Below are positions 1 through 8,821 of a DNA stretch of 64,000 bases, piece after piece. Position numbers and translations under genes: made by a program. Positions within the stretch are counted from its first letter, which is position 1, and the number at the start of each line of letters is the position of its first letter. The notes under the pieces were generated by a model, which saw nothing but the letters and a program-made list of their open reading frames with translations, did not search any database and had not been told where the DNA came from. The stretch spans positions 46,192,973-46,256,972 of the forward strand of contig CM047426.1 in assembly GCA_026168455.1 (NCBI GenBank), read 5' to 3'. The stretch is from Theocolax elegans. Its lineage: Eukaryota; Arthropoda; Insecta; Hymenoptera; Cerocephalidae.

Positions 1-1545
1 CGGCAAATATATAAAAATATAATATTAATATAATTCGGCCGCCCGTCGGGCTAACCGTAAATATTACTCGCCTAGTAACTCTTTCTCAGCTCCAGTACCG
101 CTCTCTTCACACCTTGATTAACAAACTCGACTGTACTCTACTCTGCTCAACTCAAAAAAAATGGCTACTCTACTCAAATACTCTACTCTACAAAAATCGA
201 CTGCCTCATCGGACGATCGGGTAGCGAATCATCGAGACCGGCTTCTTCATCCGGCTCGCGGCGTGGCTTGATCCCCAAAATTAAGGATTTTCCTCCCCAC
301 CCTATCGCTATCCTGCTCTATCTCACTCTACACCTTATCTACCGGCGTTGATTAGGGTGGTTGATTGCGTGATCGATACGCGTAGTCAGCCTTGATCTTA
401 TTTCCGTCAAGGCCGATTATCCAATAATAGTGGTTACGTCACCACCAACCTGTTCATTATTGGGTCGATCACGCAACCAATCATCCCCGACACTCGGAAG
501 GCGCGCATTACAAATGATTAATTACCATAGCGGTAACCCCGTCGGTGCTGCCGCCTCGTGCCTACCGGCTATATAATTAATACTAACTGTCCCGACACAC
601 TCATACAACAATTAAAATTTAATTCATATCAGCAACTATTTACAACTATATACATTTGAAAACTACTATAAATCGCCCCAAACTCTACCGACGGATCTAC
701 GTAATTTTTATTTAAAATTAACTACTACGCAACGTGATTAAAATAATTAATTAACCTAATATATGTGTGCGCGCTATATACTATAGTATATACGCATACA
801 TAGGTGTGCGCGCACCGTATATATCTATATATATCTTCTATTGTGCCGCGGTATACCTTCGCACGCATATATCAGGTATACCGCGACTCCTACTCTATTC
901 GCGCTGTTCCCCTCGCTCCGCGCGCTCCCACCCATAGTCCCACTAAGGTCGCTCACTCGAGCATCTTCGCGCGCGCAACACTCTCGCTGCTCGAGTGATC
1001 CCCCCTTCCCGCGCACCACGCCTAGTGCCGCACGAGCGTCGCCGTCGGTGCCGCGTTCCCCGCTATACGGGTGTAAGGTGGGGGAGCACCCTGGCTCTCC
1101 CGACTACTAGTACGCAGTTCGGGCGTGCGCGCACCCATGCGCCATCTCGACCGCCGTCGTCTGCTGAGCACGTGTGACGGTTGAGGTTAGGACGCCGCCT
1201 AACCTCCCGTCTTGTTGACATCAGCATCGGATTCGCCAGGTATCGTGAGACGACCTGGGCTCGGTCCTTGGCTCACGATACCTCTCGGCCGTGGTCTGGG
1301 TCGTAGTTCGCGTACTACCGTCGGGTATCGGTCGCGTCGTTCGTCGGTTCTGACTCTAAAACATACCCATACCGTGGGTATCAGTGCTTATATTAAAGTG
1401 CATCGGTGCACTTCGATCCGCCTGCGAGGGATTCGCTACCTGCGACGCGATCGCGAGCTAATATAAGTTAAAGTATGCATGCACATGACTTGTAAATACA
1501 AGCCATGTGCATATACTTGTATGTTGTATGTTTTACAACGTCACA
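1..1545 (-). repeat. 3' LTR of Gypsy-A (truncated by window edge)
   Basis: This block is repeated almost base for base at 9245-10788. On the minus strand the LTR begins TGTGACGTTGTAAAAC at 1545, the usual TG start, directly after the polypurine tract. Several inverted repeats lie near this U3 end: 1183-1206 (GAGGTTAGG with its complement), 1239-1282 (GGTATCGTGAG with its complement) and 1479-1512 (ATGCACATG and CTTGT arms). Small open frames in this block (for example 841-1110) are not conserved coding regions. The outer CA end lies outside the window. Confidence 0.93.
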
Positions 1546-2096
1546 AACAGCCCCCTCCTAAACCGAAACACCCCCGGTGTCCTTCGGTTTACTACAACTT
1601 CTTACTCTAACTACTTTTACTCATTACACAAAAGTTATTCACCCTCAATTATATATCATATAATTTAAACTAACTCTTACAACTACTACTACTCTCCTAA
1701 CAACGATTCGTTCGCGATACTACTTCTTCCCTCGCACGGGCGTCGGACCGAATTGCACACTTTAATTTTTATTTATTTATTCAATAACCACCACCATTAT
1801 AAAATAAAAATAAATAATAAAAATAGAAAATAGAATAATTAATAAAAAAAAAAAATTATATTATTATACCTATTCCCTCTCTCTTCCGGCGTATTCTCCT
1901 CTACTACCGACGGTTTTCTTCTTATCTACATCTTAACCCTATGCCTTAATCTACTATATACATCTTTCTTCTTCTTTACAACTACCGGCGGTGTCTTCTT
2001 CTTCTTTCTCTTCTTCTTCTCTTCTTGTTAGGGCTCCCTGACGGGTAATTTTGCCGTAGGGCCTACCCTATTCCTCTGCTCTACCACCGGCGGGGA
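1546..2096 (-). other. Gypsy-A 3' untranslated internal region with polypurine tract
   Basis: On the minus strand the sequence TAGGAGGGGGCTGTT (complement of 1546-1560) directly abuts the LTR start and is the likely polypurine tract that primes plus-strand DNA. The rest of the 550 bp between the pol stop codon and the tract is pyrimidine-rich on the plus strand, with an A/T-rich patch near 1760-1860. I see no open frame suggesting an envelope gene. Confidence 0.7.
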
Positions 2097-5000
2097 TTAT
2101 TCTCCTGTTTTCCTTTGTGACACACATCTGCGGGGTTGAATAAAACGTTTTAGTTCGGTAACATGCGATTTCGCAATTTTCCGACTGTTTCCTTCACCAC
2201 TACCCAACACATACACTGTAGGGGACAACACTTTCACGATATCGAACGGCCCTTCATATTTCGGCGCAAGTTTGGCGGAATATTTATTCGCGGCGTTAGA
2301 TAACGTATGTACTCTTCTAAGTACCAAATCTCCGACGTTGAAACTAACATCTTTACGTCCCTTATTATACTGTTTCTCCTGCTTGGCACGGGCTTGATCT
2401 ATGTGTCGAGCTACCAAATCTCGCAGGGCATCTAGACGTTTCATCCTCTCCTCCCATACCTCCGGCGGAATTCTAACGACTGGTCTATGACCTTCTACTT
2501 CTCTCCTCAGGCTTTTCACTGGCTTAGGGTGTCTGCCGAAATTCAAAAAGGCAGGTGACACCTTAGTGGATGATTGTACGGCGGTGTTTACGGCATGGCG
2601 AAATTCGTGCACGTGCACGTCCCAATTCCGATTGTCTCCACCGACAAATGCTGCTATCATCGCCTTCAGAGTTCTATTACTTCTCTCGACCGGATTAGCC
2701 TGGGGAAAATACGGAGGTGTCGTGACGTGCTTAACCCCGTAATCCGCCAAGGTAGCTTTCAACAGCTTATTATCAAATTCCCGGCCATTATCCGAGAGAA
2801 AATAATCTGGCGTCTCCCAACGGAATAACACCAATTCCTCGAACGCCCTCGCAACCGACCTTCCATCTGCTGATCGCAGAGGTTTCACCTCAATCCACCT
2901 GGTGAATAGATCTTGGAATACCACCAAGTATCGACACTGGCTCTTGCTTGGTGGAAATTCCATGAGATCAGCGGCTACCACTGCCCATGGTCTCTCTACG
3001 ATCCGGCTTCCCATTAATCCGACGGGTCCTGTCTGCGGTACCTTGTATTGCTGGCAGGTCTGGCAACTACGTACGAAGTCATGGGTGTCGTACCACATGC
3101 CCTTCCAATAATAGTCTCTGGCCAGTTTGTCGTACGTCTTCTCGATCCCTAAGTGCCCAGCAGACGTGACACAGTGCGACTCTTGTAACACTTGTTGACG
3201 ATGGTCTGCTGGCACAACTAGCCTCCAACCTTCTTCCGGCGTAGCTATTGGATCGAGTAATGGGTCGTATCTATGGCGATACAGTAAACCGTTCTCTATC
3301 TTCCAACCGTTGAATTTAGCTGGACGTTCTGGCACTTCTTTCAGCATCTTAAGATACCATTGGTCCGCTATCTCTTCAAACGCGGCTACATCTTCCTCTT
3401 CCGACGGAAACATCCTGGACAAGGCGTCTGGGACGTGATTCATAGCTCCCTTCCTATGTACCACCTTGAAGTCCCATTGCTGCATCTCCAAGGCCCATCT
3501 GGCAAGACGGCCCGTTGGGTCCTTGAGATTCTGCAGCCATCGAAGGGCACTATGGTCGGTAATGACCGTGAAGGTGTAACCTTCGATGTATGGACGCAAC
3601 TTTTTAATCGCCCACAGCATGGCGAGACACTCCTTCTCCAACGTCGTATAGTTCTTCTCAGCCGGCGTCAGCACTCGGCTAATATATACGATCGGATGCT
3701 CTCCATCATCCTTCTCCTGCGTGAGGACGGCTCCCAAGGCGAAATTACTGGCGTCGCACTGGATAGTAAACGGCTTACTGAAGTCCGGCCTTGCGAGCAC
3801 TGGCGCCTGGGTTAGAGCTTTCTTTAGAGCGTCGAACGCCTCCTGTTGCTCATCTCCCCACGTCCACTCTTGGCTTTTACGGAGAAGTTTTACCAAAGGT
3901 ACTTTCAGCTCAGAGTCCTTTTCAATGAACCTGGCGTACCACCCGACCATTCCCAGGAACCGGCGCAATTCTCTGACATTGCGGGGCTCTGGGTATTCTA
4001 CTACCGGCGAAACTTTCTCTGGATCAGGGCGCAACCCTTGGCTGTCCAGTATAAAGCTTAAATACGTTACACTGGAACAGCAAAACTCGCACTTATCCCG
4101 GTTTACCATCAGTCCAGCATCCACGAGCTTCCTCAATACTAACTCCAGCCACTTCAGGTGCTCGTCAAAATCTTCTGTTACTATGATTATATCATCTAGG
4201 TAACAGAAGATATACGGCTCGTACTCTGGTCCGAATAACGCATCCACTAGACGCTGGAACGTTTTCGGCGCATTTGTAAGACCGAACGGCATCCTCTTGA
4301 ACTGATATTGCCCTGATCCTGGCACGGCAAAGGCGGTATACTTCCGGCTGGTTGCTTCCATCATTATTTGAAAATACGCCTGCTTCAGGTCGATTTTCGT
4401 AATGCACTTTGCCCGTCTCATCTTATCAAGGATGGAATCCATCGTAGCCATCGGGTATCCATCCTTTTTCGTAACCTTATTGAGATCACGGTAGTCGATG
4501 CAAAACCGTATCGATCCATCAGGTTTCTTAACCATCACCGGCGCACTGCTCCAATCACTGGCAGACCTCTCAATAATATCATTCCGCAACATCTTATTTA
4601 CTTCATCTCGCGCAATCTCCAACATCCTCGGCGACAACCGGCGAACTTTATGCATTATAGGTGATGCATCTCCGACATCAATGTGATGTTCGGTTAGATC
4701 AGTTGCACCGAAGGTATCCGACGGTTCCGGCAATATGCCTTCTACGAGACGCCTAACACGTTCTCGTTGGTCATCCCGTAACTCCTGGATGCCAGCGCAT
4801 TCAGCATATATCGTCGCTTCTCCGTCTTCCGCCGTGGCGGCGAAGGTTCTCCATTTTCCTTCTCGTGCTCGCCACTCTCCTCTACCTAGGCGGGTATCTA
4901 CGTCGTAAATCCGACAGAAATCCATGCCTAGTATGACATCATGGTCTAGGATATTCATGGCTTTGAGCGGAATTATTTCGGCGTATCCGTCTATTTCCAA

Positions 5001-5669
5001 ACTAATGTTTAGGATTCCTATTACCCGGCGAACATCTCCTGTGACGCTTTTAATTGCTGTCTCACATGGTTCCAACCGGCTTCTGAATCTCTCCGTTACT
5101 TTAGGTCCAGCGAGCGAAATCATAGCTCCTGGATCAAACAGCGCACTATAACTCTCTCCTCCGAGATTCAGCTCTAGGAAATTCCTATTATCTGCCGACG
5201 TGGCTGCTACATTCTCGTCATCTCGACGGACTTCTTGTTTCTCCTCACTATTCGGCGGCGGAATACATAATTCCGTCCGCGTTCTCTTGGGAATCGCTCC
5301 CGTACTTCTTGGATTTGGCGTCGGAATACTATCTACCTCCTTCTCTACCAACAAGTCAAGCGGCGATGGGGCTGAGAGCATCTCTACGGCGCGTTGCACT
5401 ATGTGTAGCCTCGAGAATTCTCGTTCTTCTTCGATATCCTCATTGGGCTGTACTGGCGTGGCGACTTCACTCTCCCTTTGCCTCACCCTTTCACGAAACG
5501 TTTGTAGACTTTTCCGCGAATATTCTGCTTCCCCTAGCGAATGATCAACGGTTTCCGGCTGGAGAAAACATAGACCTCGTTTCTTCAAGCGCTTCATGTC
5601 TACCTCCGGCGTAACGTGATTCTCAGCTTGCCTCTCTTCACCACCTACGGTATTCTCCTGCTTCTCCAC
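2097..5669 (-). CDS. pol: Gypsy-A Pol polyprotein (protease, RT, RNase H, integrase)
   Basis: This is an uninterrupted 1190-codon frame. Domains in order: retropepsin near residues 165-270 with an unusual DPG at 179-181 in place of D-T/S-G; reverse transcriptase with FCIDYRDLNK and the YLDD catalytic motif near 488; RNase H with QCDASN, LEKE and TDHSAL; integrase HHCC finger; and a D,D-35-E core with D near 901, D near 960 and E near 995; then a GPY/F-like module (APKYEGPFDIV). The frame is open upstream of 5669 and overlaps the gag stop in the -1 frame, so the GTG at 5669 is only a nominal start and expression probably uses -1 frameshifting. By family, Pol copies genomic RNA and integrates the cDNA. 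It looks functional apart from the odd protease triad. Confidence 0.95.
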   Translation of the reverse strand: MEKQENTVGGEERQAENHVTPEVDMKRLKKRGLCFLQPETVDHSLGEAEYSRKSLQTFRERVRQRESEVATPVQPNEDIEEEREFSRLHIVQRAVEMLSAPSPLDLLVEKEVDSIPTPNPRSTGAIPKRTRTELCIPPPNSEEKQEVRRDDENVAATSADNRNFLELNLGGESYSALFDPGAMISLAGPKVTERFRSRLEPCETAIKSVTGDVRRVIGILNISLEIDGYAEIIPLKAMNILDHDVILGMDFCRIYDVDTRLGRGEWRAREGKWRTFAATAEDGEATIYAECAGIQELRDDQRERVRRLVEGILPEPSDTFGATDLTEHHIDVGDASPIMHKVRRLSPRMLEIARDEVNKMLRNDIIERSASDWSSAPVMVKKPDGSIRFCIDYRDLNKVTKKDGYPMATMDSILDKMRRAKCITKIDLKQAYFQIMMEATSRKYTAFAVPGSGQYQFKRMPFGLTNAPKTFQRLVDALFGPEYEPYIFCYLDDIIIVTEDFDEHLKWLELVLRKLVDAGLMVNRDKCEFCCSSVTYLSFILDSQGLRPDPEKVSPVVEYPEPRNVRELRRFLGMVGWYARFIEKDSELKVPLVKLLRKSQEWTWGDEQQEAFDALKKALTQAPVLARPDFSKPFTIQCDASNFALGAVLTQEKDDGEHPIVYISRVLTPAEKNYTTLEKECLAMLWAIKKLRPYIEGYTFTVITDHSALRWLQNLKDPTGRLARWALEMQQWDFKVVHRKGAMNHVPDALSRMFPSEEEDVAAFEEIADQWYLKMLKEVPERPAKFNGWKIENGLLYRHRYDPLLDPIATPEEGWRLVVPADHRQQVLQESHCVTSAGHLGIEKTYDKLARDYYWKGMWYDTHDFVRSCQTCQQYKVPQTGPVGLMGSRIVERPWAVVAADLMEFPPSKSQCRYLVVFQDLFTRWIEVKPLRSADGRSVARAFEELVLFRWETPDYFLSDNGREFDNKLLKATLADYGVKHVTTPPYFPQANPVERSNRTLKAMIAAFVGGDNRNWDVHVHEFRHAVNTAVQSSTKVSPAFLNFGRHPKPVKSLRREVEGHRPVVRIPPEVWEERMKRLDALRDLVARHIDQARAKQEKQYNKGRKDVSFNVGDLVLRRVHTLSNAANKYSAKLAPKYEGPFDIVKVLSPTVYVLGSGEGNSRKIAKSHVTELKRFIQPRRCVSQRKTGE

Positions 5670-5731
5670 CGGCGGATTATTTTTAACCTTCCCGGCGAGA
5701 TTTAAGGAGTGCTGCTGGGGGATCAGCGGAC

Positions 5732-6271
5732 TTACTGTCCCCCAGCCAACAAGTTTCCCAACTTGACGCGTATTTCGGCACAGTCAGGACAATTGCGGAA
5801 AACCGCTCCTGGTTTACCGCACATCTGACACGACTCTGGCGATCTGTGTGACGGTGACTGCGGTCTGAACACCTTCTCTGGGCATTGCGCCGCTCGATGT
5901 CCCGTCTCGGCACAGATAAAACACTTGGCATTCGGGCATTCCGCTGCTCTATGCCCTACCACCTGGCAGTTGAAGCAGGGACCATAAAATTCCCGACGAC
6001 CTGGCGACTTCGACTGAAATGTTGCATTGCTCGTTCCATTCGGCGGTGCAACCTTCTGCTGACGGGCGGACGGCTTACTCTCCCACTTGGCAGCAGAATT
6101 CGTCGAGCTAGTCGGCAAACCTCGATTTACAACTGCGGCGTAGGTCGGCTTCTGAGCTACTTGCACTTCCGCAGCCACGCCCAACAAAACGTCCTGCTTC
6201 TGACGTTTAGACTTCTCAGCTACCTCCTTTGTTGCTGCTTGCTTCGCCTTTTTGCTTGCAGCAACCTTCCT
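5732..6271 (-). CDS. gag: Gypsy-A Gag C-terminal part: nucleocapsid zinc knuckles
   Basis: This segment continues the main Gag frame after one TAG codon at 6272-6274. It holds three knuckle-like motifs: CFNCQVVGHRAAEC and CFICAETGHRAAQC are canonical CX2CX4HX4C, while CQMCGKPGAVFRNC lacks the histidine. The nucleocapsid normally binds genomic RNA for packaging. The frame ends with TAA at 5732-5734 just after a run of five G residues, and the pol frame is open through this point in the -1 register. The segment is in frame with the 522-codon Gag ORF, so the TAG is either a point mutation or a readthrough codon. Confidence 0.85.
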   Translation of the reverse strand, partial: RKVAASKKAKQAATKEVAEKSKRQKQDVLLGVAAEVQVAQKPTYAAVVNRGLPTSSTNSAAKWESKPSARQQKVAPPNGTSNATFQSKSPGRREFYGPCFNCQVVGHRAAECPNAKCFICAETGHRAAQCPEKVFRPQSPSHRSPESCQMCGKPGAVFRNCPDCAEIRVKLGNLLAGGQ

Positions 6272-7840
6272 CTAAACTTGAACTTCGGCGGCTTCCTCCA
6301 TATCTACATCCGACAGCGCGGCGACCTTTTGCTTTGTCGATCGTCCCTTGTATGCTGCTCCAGGGATTCTCGACTTCTCAACCGGCGGTGGCGGGGTATA
6401 CCGGCTGTTCAACTCCTGCTGGCGTTCCCACTTCCGCCCATAGTACTCCAGGTCTTTGAAATCTTCCACGAGTTTACTTGCCATCGCAGTCCTGTACTCC
6501 GGCAGAAGATTTCTGTACGCTGTCTCTACTAACACTTTCTCCGACGGTGGTTTCTTAAAGTGTCCAACTATAATTCGCAAGTTAGAGAGATACCGCGTAA
6601 TCTTTTCTCTCTTTCCTTGCGTTCGTCGGCGCAACTCGTCCAGCAAATCCTCGTGGTCGAATTCACCTATGAATTGGTGTCGGAATTGACGCCGAAAATC
6701 GCGCCACGATGCTATTTGCGTCTTCGTTGATCTAAACCATCGGCTGGCGTCCTTGCTCAGTATGCACGGCAATGCACCTAGCAATTGTGCATCTGTCAAA
6801 CCAGCGCTCTTCCTAAAATCATTCAACTGACTGAGGAACTCGTCGGGCATCTCTCTCTCATCACCAGCAAACCTCAGCCCCCAACTCTTTAGCACTTTCA
6901 TGCTTCGGAGACTCTCGTCTGGTTTCAGACTGATTGGGCTGGACGACTTCTCTTTCCGAGACCGCACGCGCGTGAACCCTTCATCGGAATCATTCTCCGA
7001 TTCGCTGGAATTAATCCGCGCAAGCTTTCGTCTCTTTGAGACACTGCTCACTACACTACCGGCGGAAGCATTCTGCTTGTGACTGTCCTCATTGCAATCC
7101 GGCAAATCGCATTGATTTAACGCTGATTCCACGTCTTTTAAATCAATCGGTTTGATCGCCGTACTGCACCTCGTAGAGTTCGCCATACTCTTTGGCTGTT
7201 TACTCTTCGACTGCTCAGTCTTCTTTGCCGGTTTTGTGCTCTTCTTCCTTTTTGGATTCGCTCCCTCCGCACTAGAGTTACCAGACTCAGTGTTGGATCG
7301 GCCTGACGGTATGAATGCATCGGATTCGGCGGGAATAATACTCTTTTTCTTATACGACCGTCCGGGACCATTCGGACTCAATGCGGTTTCTCGATCACTC
7401 CTACTCTCTACCGGCGGAACCTGATCAGATCTAGCGGGAAATACCCCCATTCGTATCAGTAACGCATCCCATTCGGTCGGATGTTGGCGGATATAATTAC
7501 ACAACTCCGGCGGAATTGTGAGAGGCGCTGGCGCATAACTAGACGATGGTAACGGAATCGACGACGTAATCGGCAAGCCTAACCCAGACTGCGTCGTATA
7601 CGTATTAGAATACGTGCAGGTAGTCTGCGTGGCGACTGTCGTGTACGTTGGAACTCTCTTGTCGACAGCAGTCTCTCTTTCCGTTCCGCTTGGCCGAAAC
7701 TCACTATCCGCCTCACTGTCCGCTAAACTTCCGTCTTCAGAGGTTACCGCCTCTCCGTCACCTACCCCTTTATCTGAGGTGACAACGCTCTTCTTCCACC
7801 TTCGTCTCTGCTTGGCAGCATTATCGACTGCCATCATCAC
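6272..7840 (-). CDS. gag: Gypsy-A Gag main body (matrix/capsid)
   Basis: The 522-codon frame starts at 7840. The N-terminal half is low complexity and rich in S, K, R and P, with basic patches around residues 190-220. The C-terminal half (about residues 310-470) resembles the retrotransposon Gag capsid fold, with text such as ASWRDFRRQFRHQF and YRNLLPEYRTAMASKLVEDF typical of this family. Gag assembles the intracellular particle. The frame ends at TAG 6272-6274 and resumes in phase downstream into the zinc knuckles. Upstream, a second TAG separates it in phase from an 86-codon leader ORF. Confidence 0.88.
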   Translation of the reverse strand: MMMAVDNAAKQRRRWKKSVVTSDKGVGDGEAVTSEDGSLADSEADSEFRPSGTERETAVDKRVPTYTTVATQTTCTYSNTYTTQSGLGLPITSSIPLPSSSYAPAPLTIPPELCNYIRQHPTEWDALLIRMGVFPARSDQVPPVESRSDRETALSPNGPGRSYKKKSIIPAESDAFIPSGRSNTESGNSSAEGANPKRKKSTKPAKKTEQSKSKQPKSMANSTRCSTAIKPIDLKDVESALNQCDLPDCNEDSHKQNASAGSVVSSVSKRRKLARINSSESENDSDEGFTRVRSRKEKSSSPISLKPDESLRSMKVLKSWGLRFAGDEREMPDEFLSQLNDFRKSAGLTDAQLLGALPCILSKDASRWFRSTKTQIASWRDFRRQFRHQFIGEFDHEDLLDELRRRTQGKREKITRYLSNLRIIVGHFKKPPSEKVLVETAYRNLLPEYRTAMASKLVEDFKDLEYYGRKWERQQELNSRYTPPPPVEKSRIPGAAYKGRSTKQKVAALSDVDMEEAAEVQV

Positions 7841-7870
7841 CTTTGCTCGGTAAGCACCTGCGCTTACCGA

Positions 7871-8131
7871 CTACTTACGTATCTCCGCATGGTCTTCGTC
7901 CCACTCGTACCATGGAATATTATCATTATCCGGTTCGGCTTCCCGCAACCGGGCACGCAATAACCTGTCTCGCAACGCAGCGCTTGATCCGGCGGCACAC
8001 AGCCGTCGTGACGCTAACTCTCGACCGACATGATCATCCGCCATTTTGGCAATCGTCCGCTTCATATTACGTCTCTCTCTACCGGTGGTACCCTCGAGTA
8101 ACATATGCATCTGTTCGACGTGTTCGGCCAT
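7871..8131 (-). CDS. Gypsy-A Gag N-terminal leader ORF with SAP-like motif
   Basis: This 86-codon frame begins with ATG at 8131 and ends with TAG at 7871-7873. It is in the same reading frame as the main Gag ORF starting at 7840, with no other stop between them. Residues about 38-68 (ELASRRLCAAGSSAALRDRL) have the helix-turn-helix leucine/glycine spacing of a SAP-type DNA/RNA-binding motif, which I have seen at the N-terminus of other insect Gypsy Gags. It is probably the true Gag N-terminus, cut off by a nonsense or readthrough codon. The SAP assignment is inference from spacing only. Confidence 0.6.
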   Translation of the reverse strand: MAEHVEQMHMLLEGTTGRERRNMKRTIAKMADDHVGRELASRRLCAAGSSAALRDRLLRARLREAEPDNDNIPWYEWDEDHAEIRK

Positions 8132-8821
8132 TTTAAATTATTAATCCGACGGTTAAATAAATTTATAAAATTATAATAAACCGACCCGGATCCTTCAAAC
8201 GGGTTATTCGACACGGCGAAATTCACAAATTATTACTACCACCACCACAACAATTATTATCTACAAACCTCGTGCCGTGAGGTACTAATTATCAATAAAT
8301 AAATCAATTGAAAATAATTAAATTATCACCGCGTGCTTACACTCTCAAGCACAATATATCTATATACTATATAACTGGCGGTTTACAAACTGGCAACCTG
8401 TAACAGAATAAAAATCTGGCGGTTTTGGCGAAAATTCACAAGTACCGGCGGTATATACCGGCGATAATAAATTGAGCAATCACTGAAACAGAAATACAAT
8501 TCTGGCGGAAAAATACAAATATATATATATAATAAATATTTATATGAAATAGATATATATGTAAATACAATCAATATATAATTATTAATAATATTCAATA
8601 ATAATCAAATAAATTGTATATTTGGCACGAGGTTTACACAAACAGGAGGGCCCGCCCAATTGGCAATAGGTATACACAAAAATTTATCATAAATTACCAC
8701 TACTCCAAAAAAAATTTTAACACTTAATTAATGGTGTTGATTTTACACAAAAATGCCGGACGGATACTCAATCACACACTTTACTCTGCCGTCAATTACA
8801 GCCCCACGTTGGGCGCCATTT
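8132..8821 (-). promoter_or_regulatory. Gypsy-A 5' leader with tRNA primer binding site
   Basis: On the minus strand TGGCGCCCAACGTGGGGC (complement of 8801-8818) lies three bases from the LTR end. This is a classic TGGCGCC-type primer binding site, and the matching tRNA is not decidable by eye. The remaining leader up to the ATG at 8131 is A/T-rich, with several CGGCGG-containing stretches (for example near 8390, 8445, 8458 and 8505), and would contain any packaging signal. Confidence 0.8.

Noticed and set aside
804..1466. Several plus- and minus-strand frames of 60-90 codons within the left Gypsy-A LTR, repeated at 10011-10709
   Set aside because: They lie in LTR sequence, overlap on both strands and have low-complexity R/S/P-rich translations; an indel between the two LTRs changes the frames.
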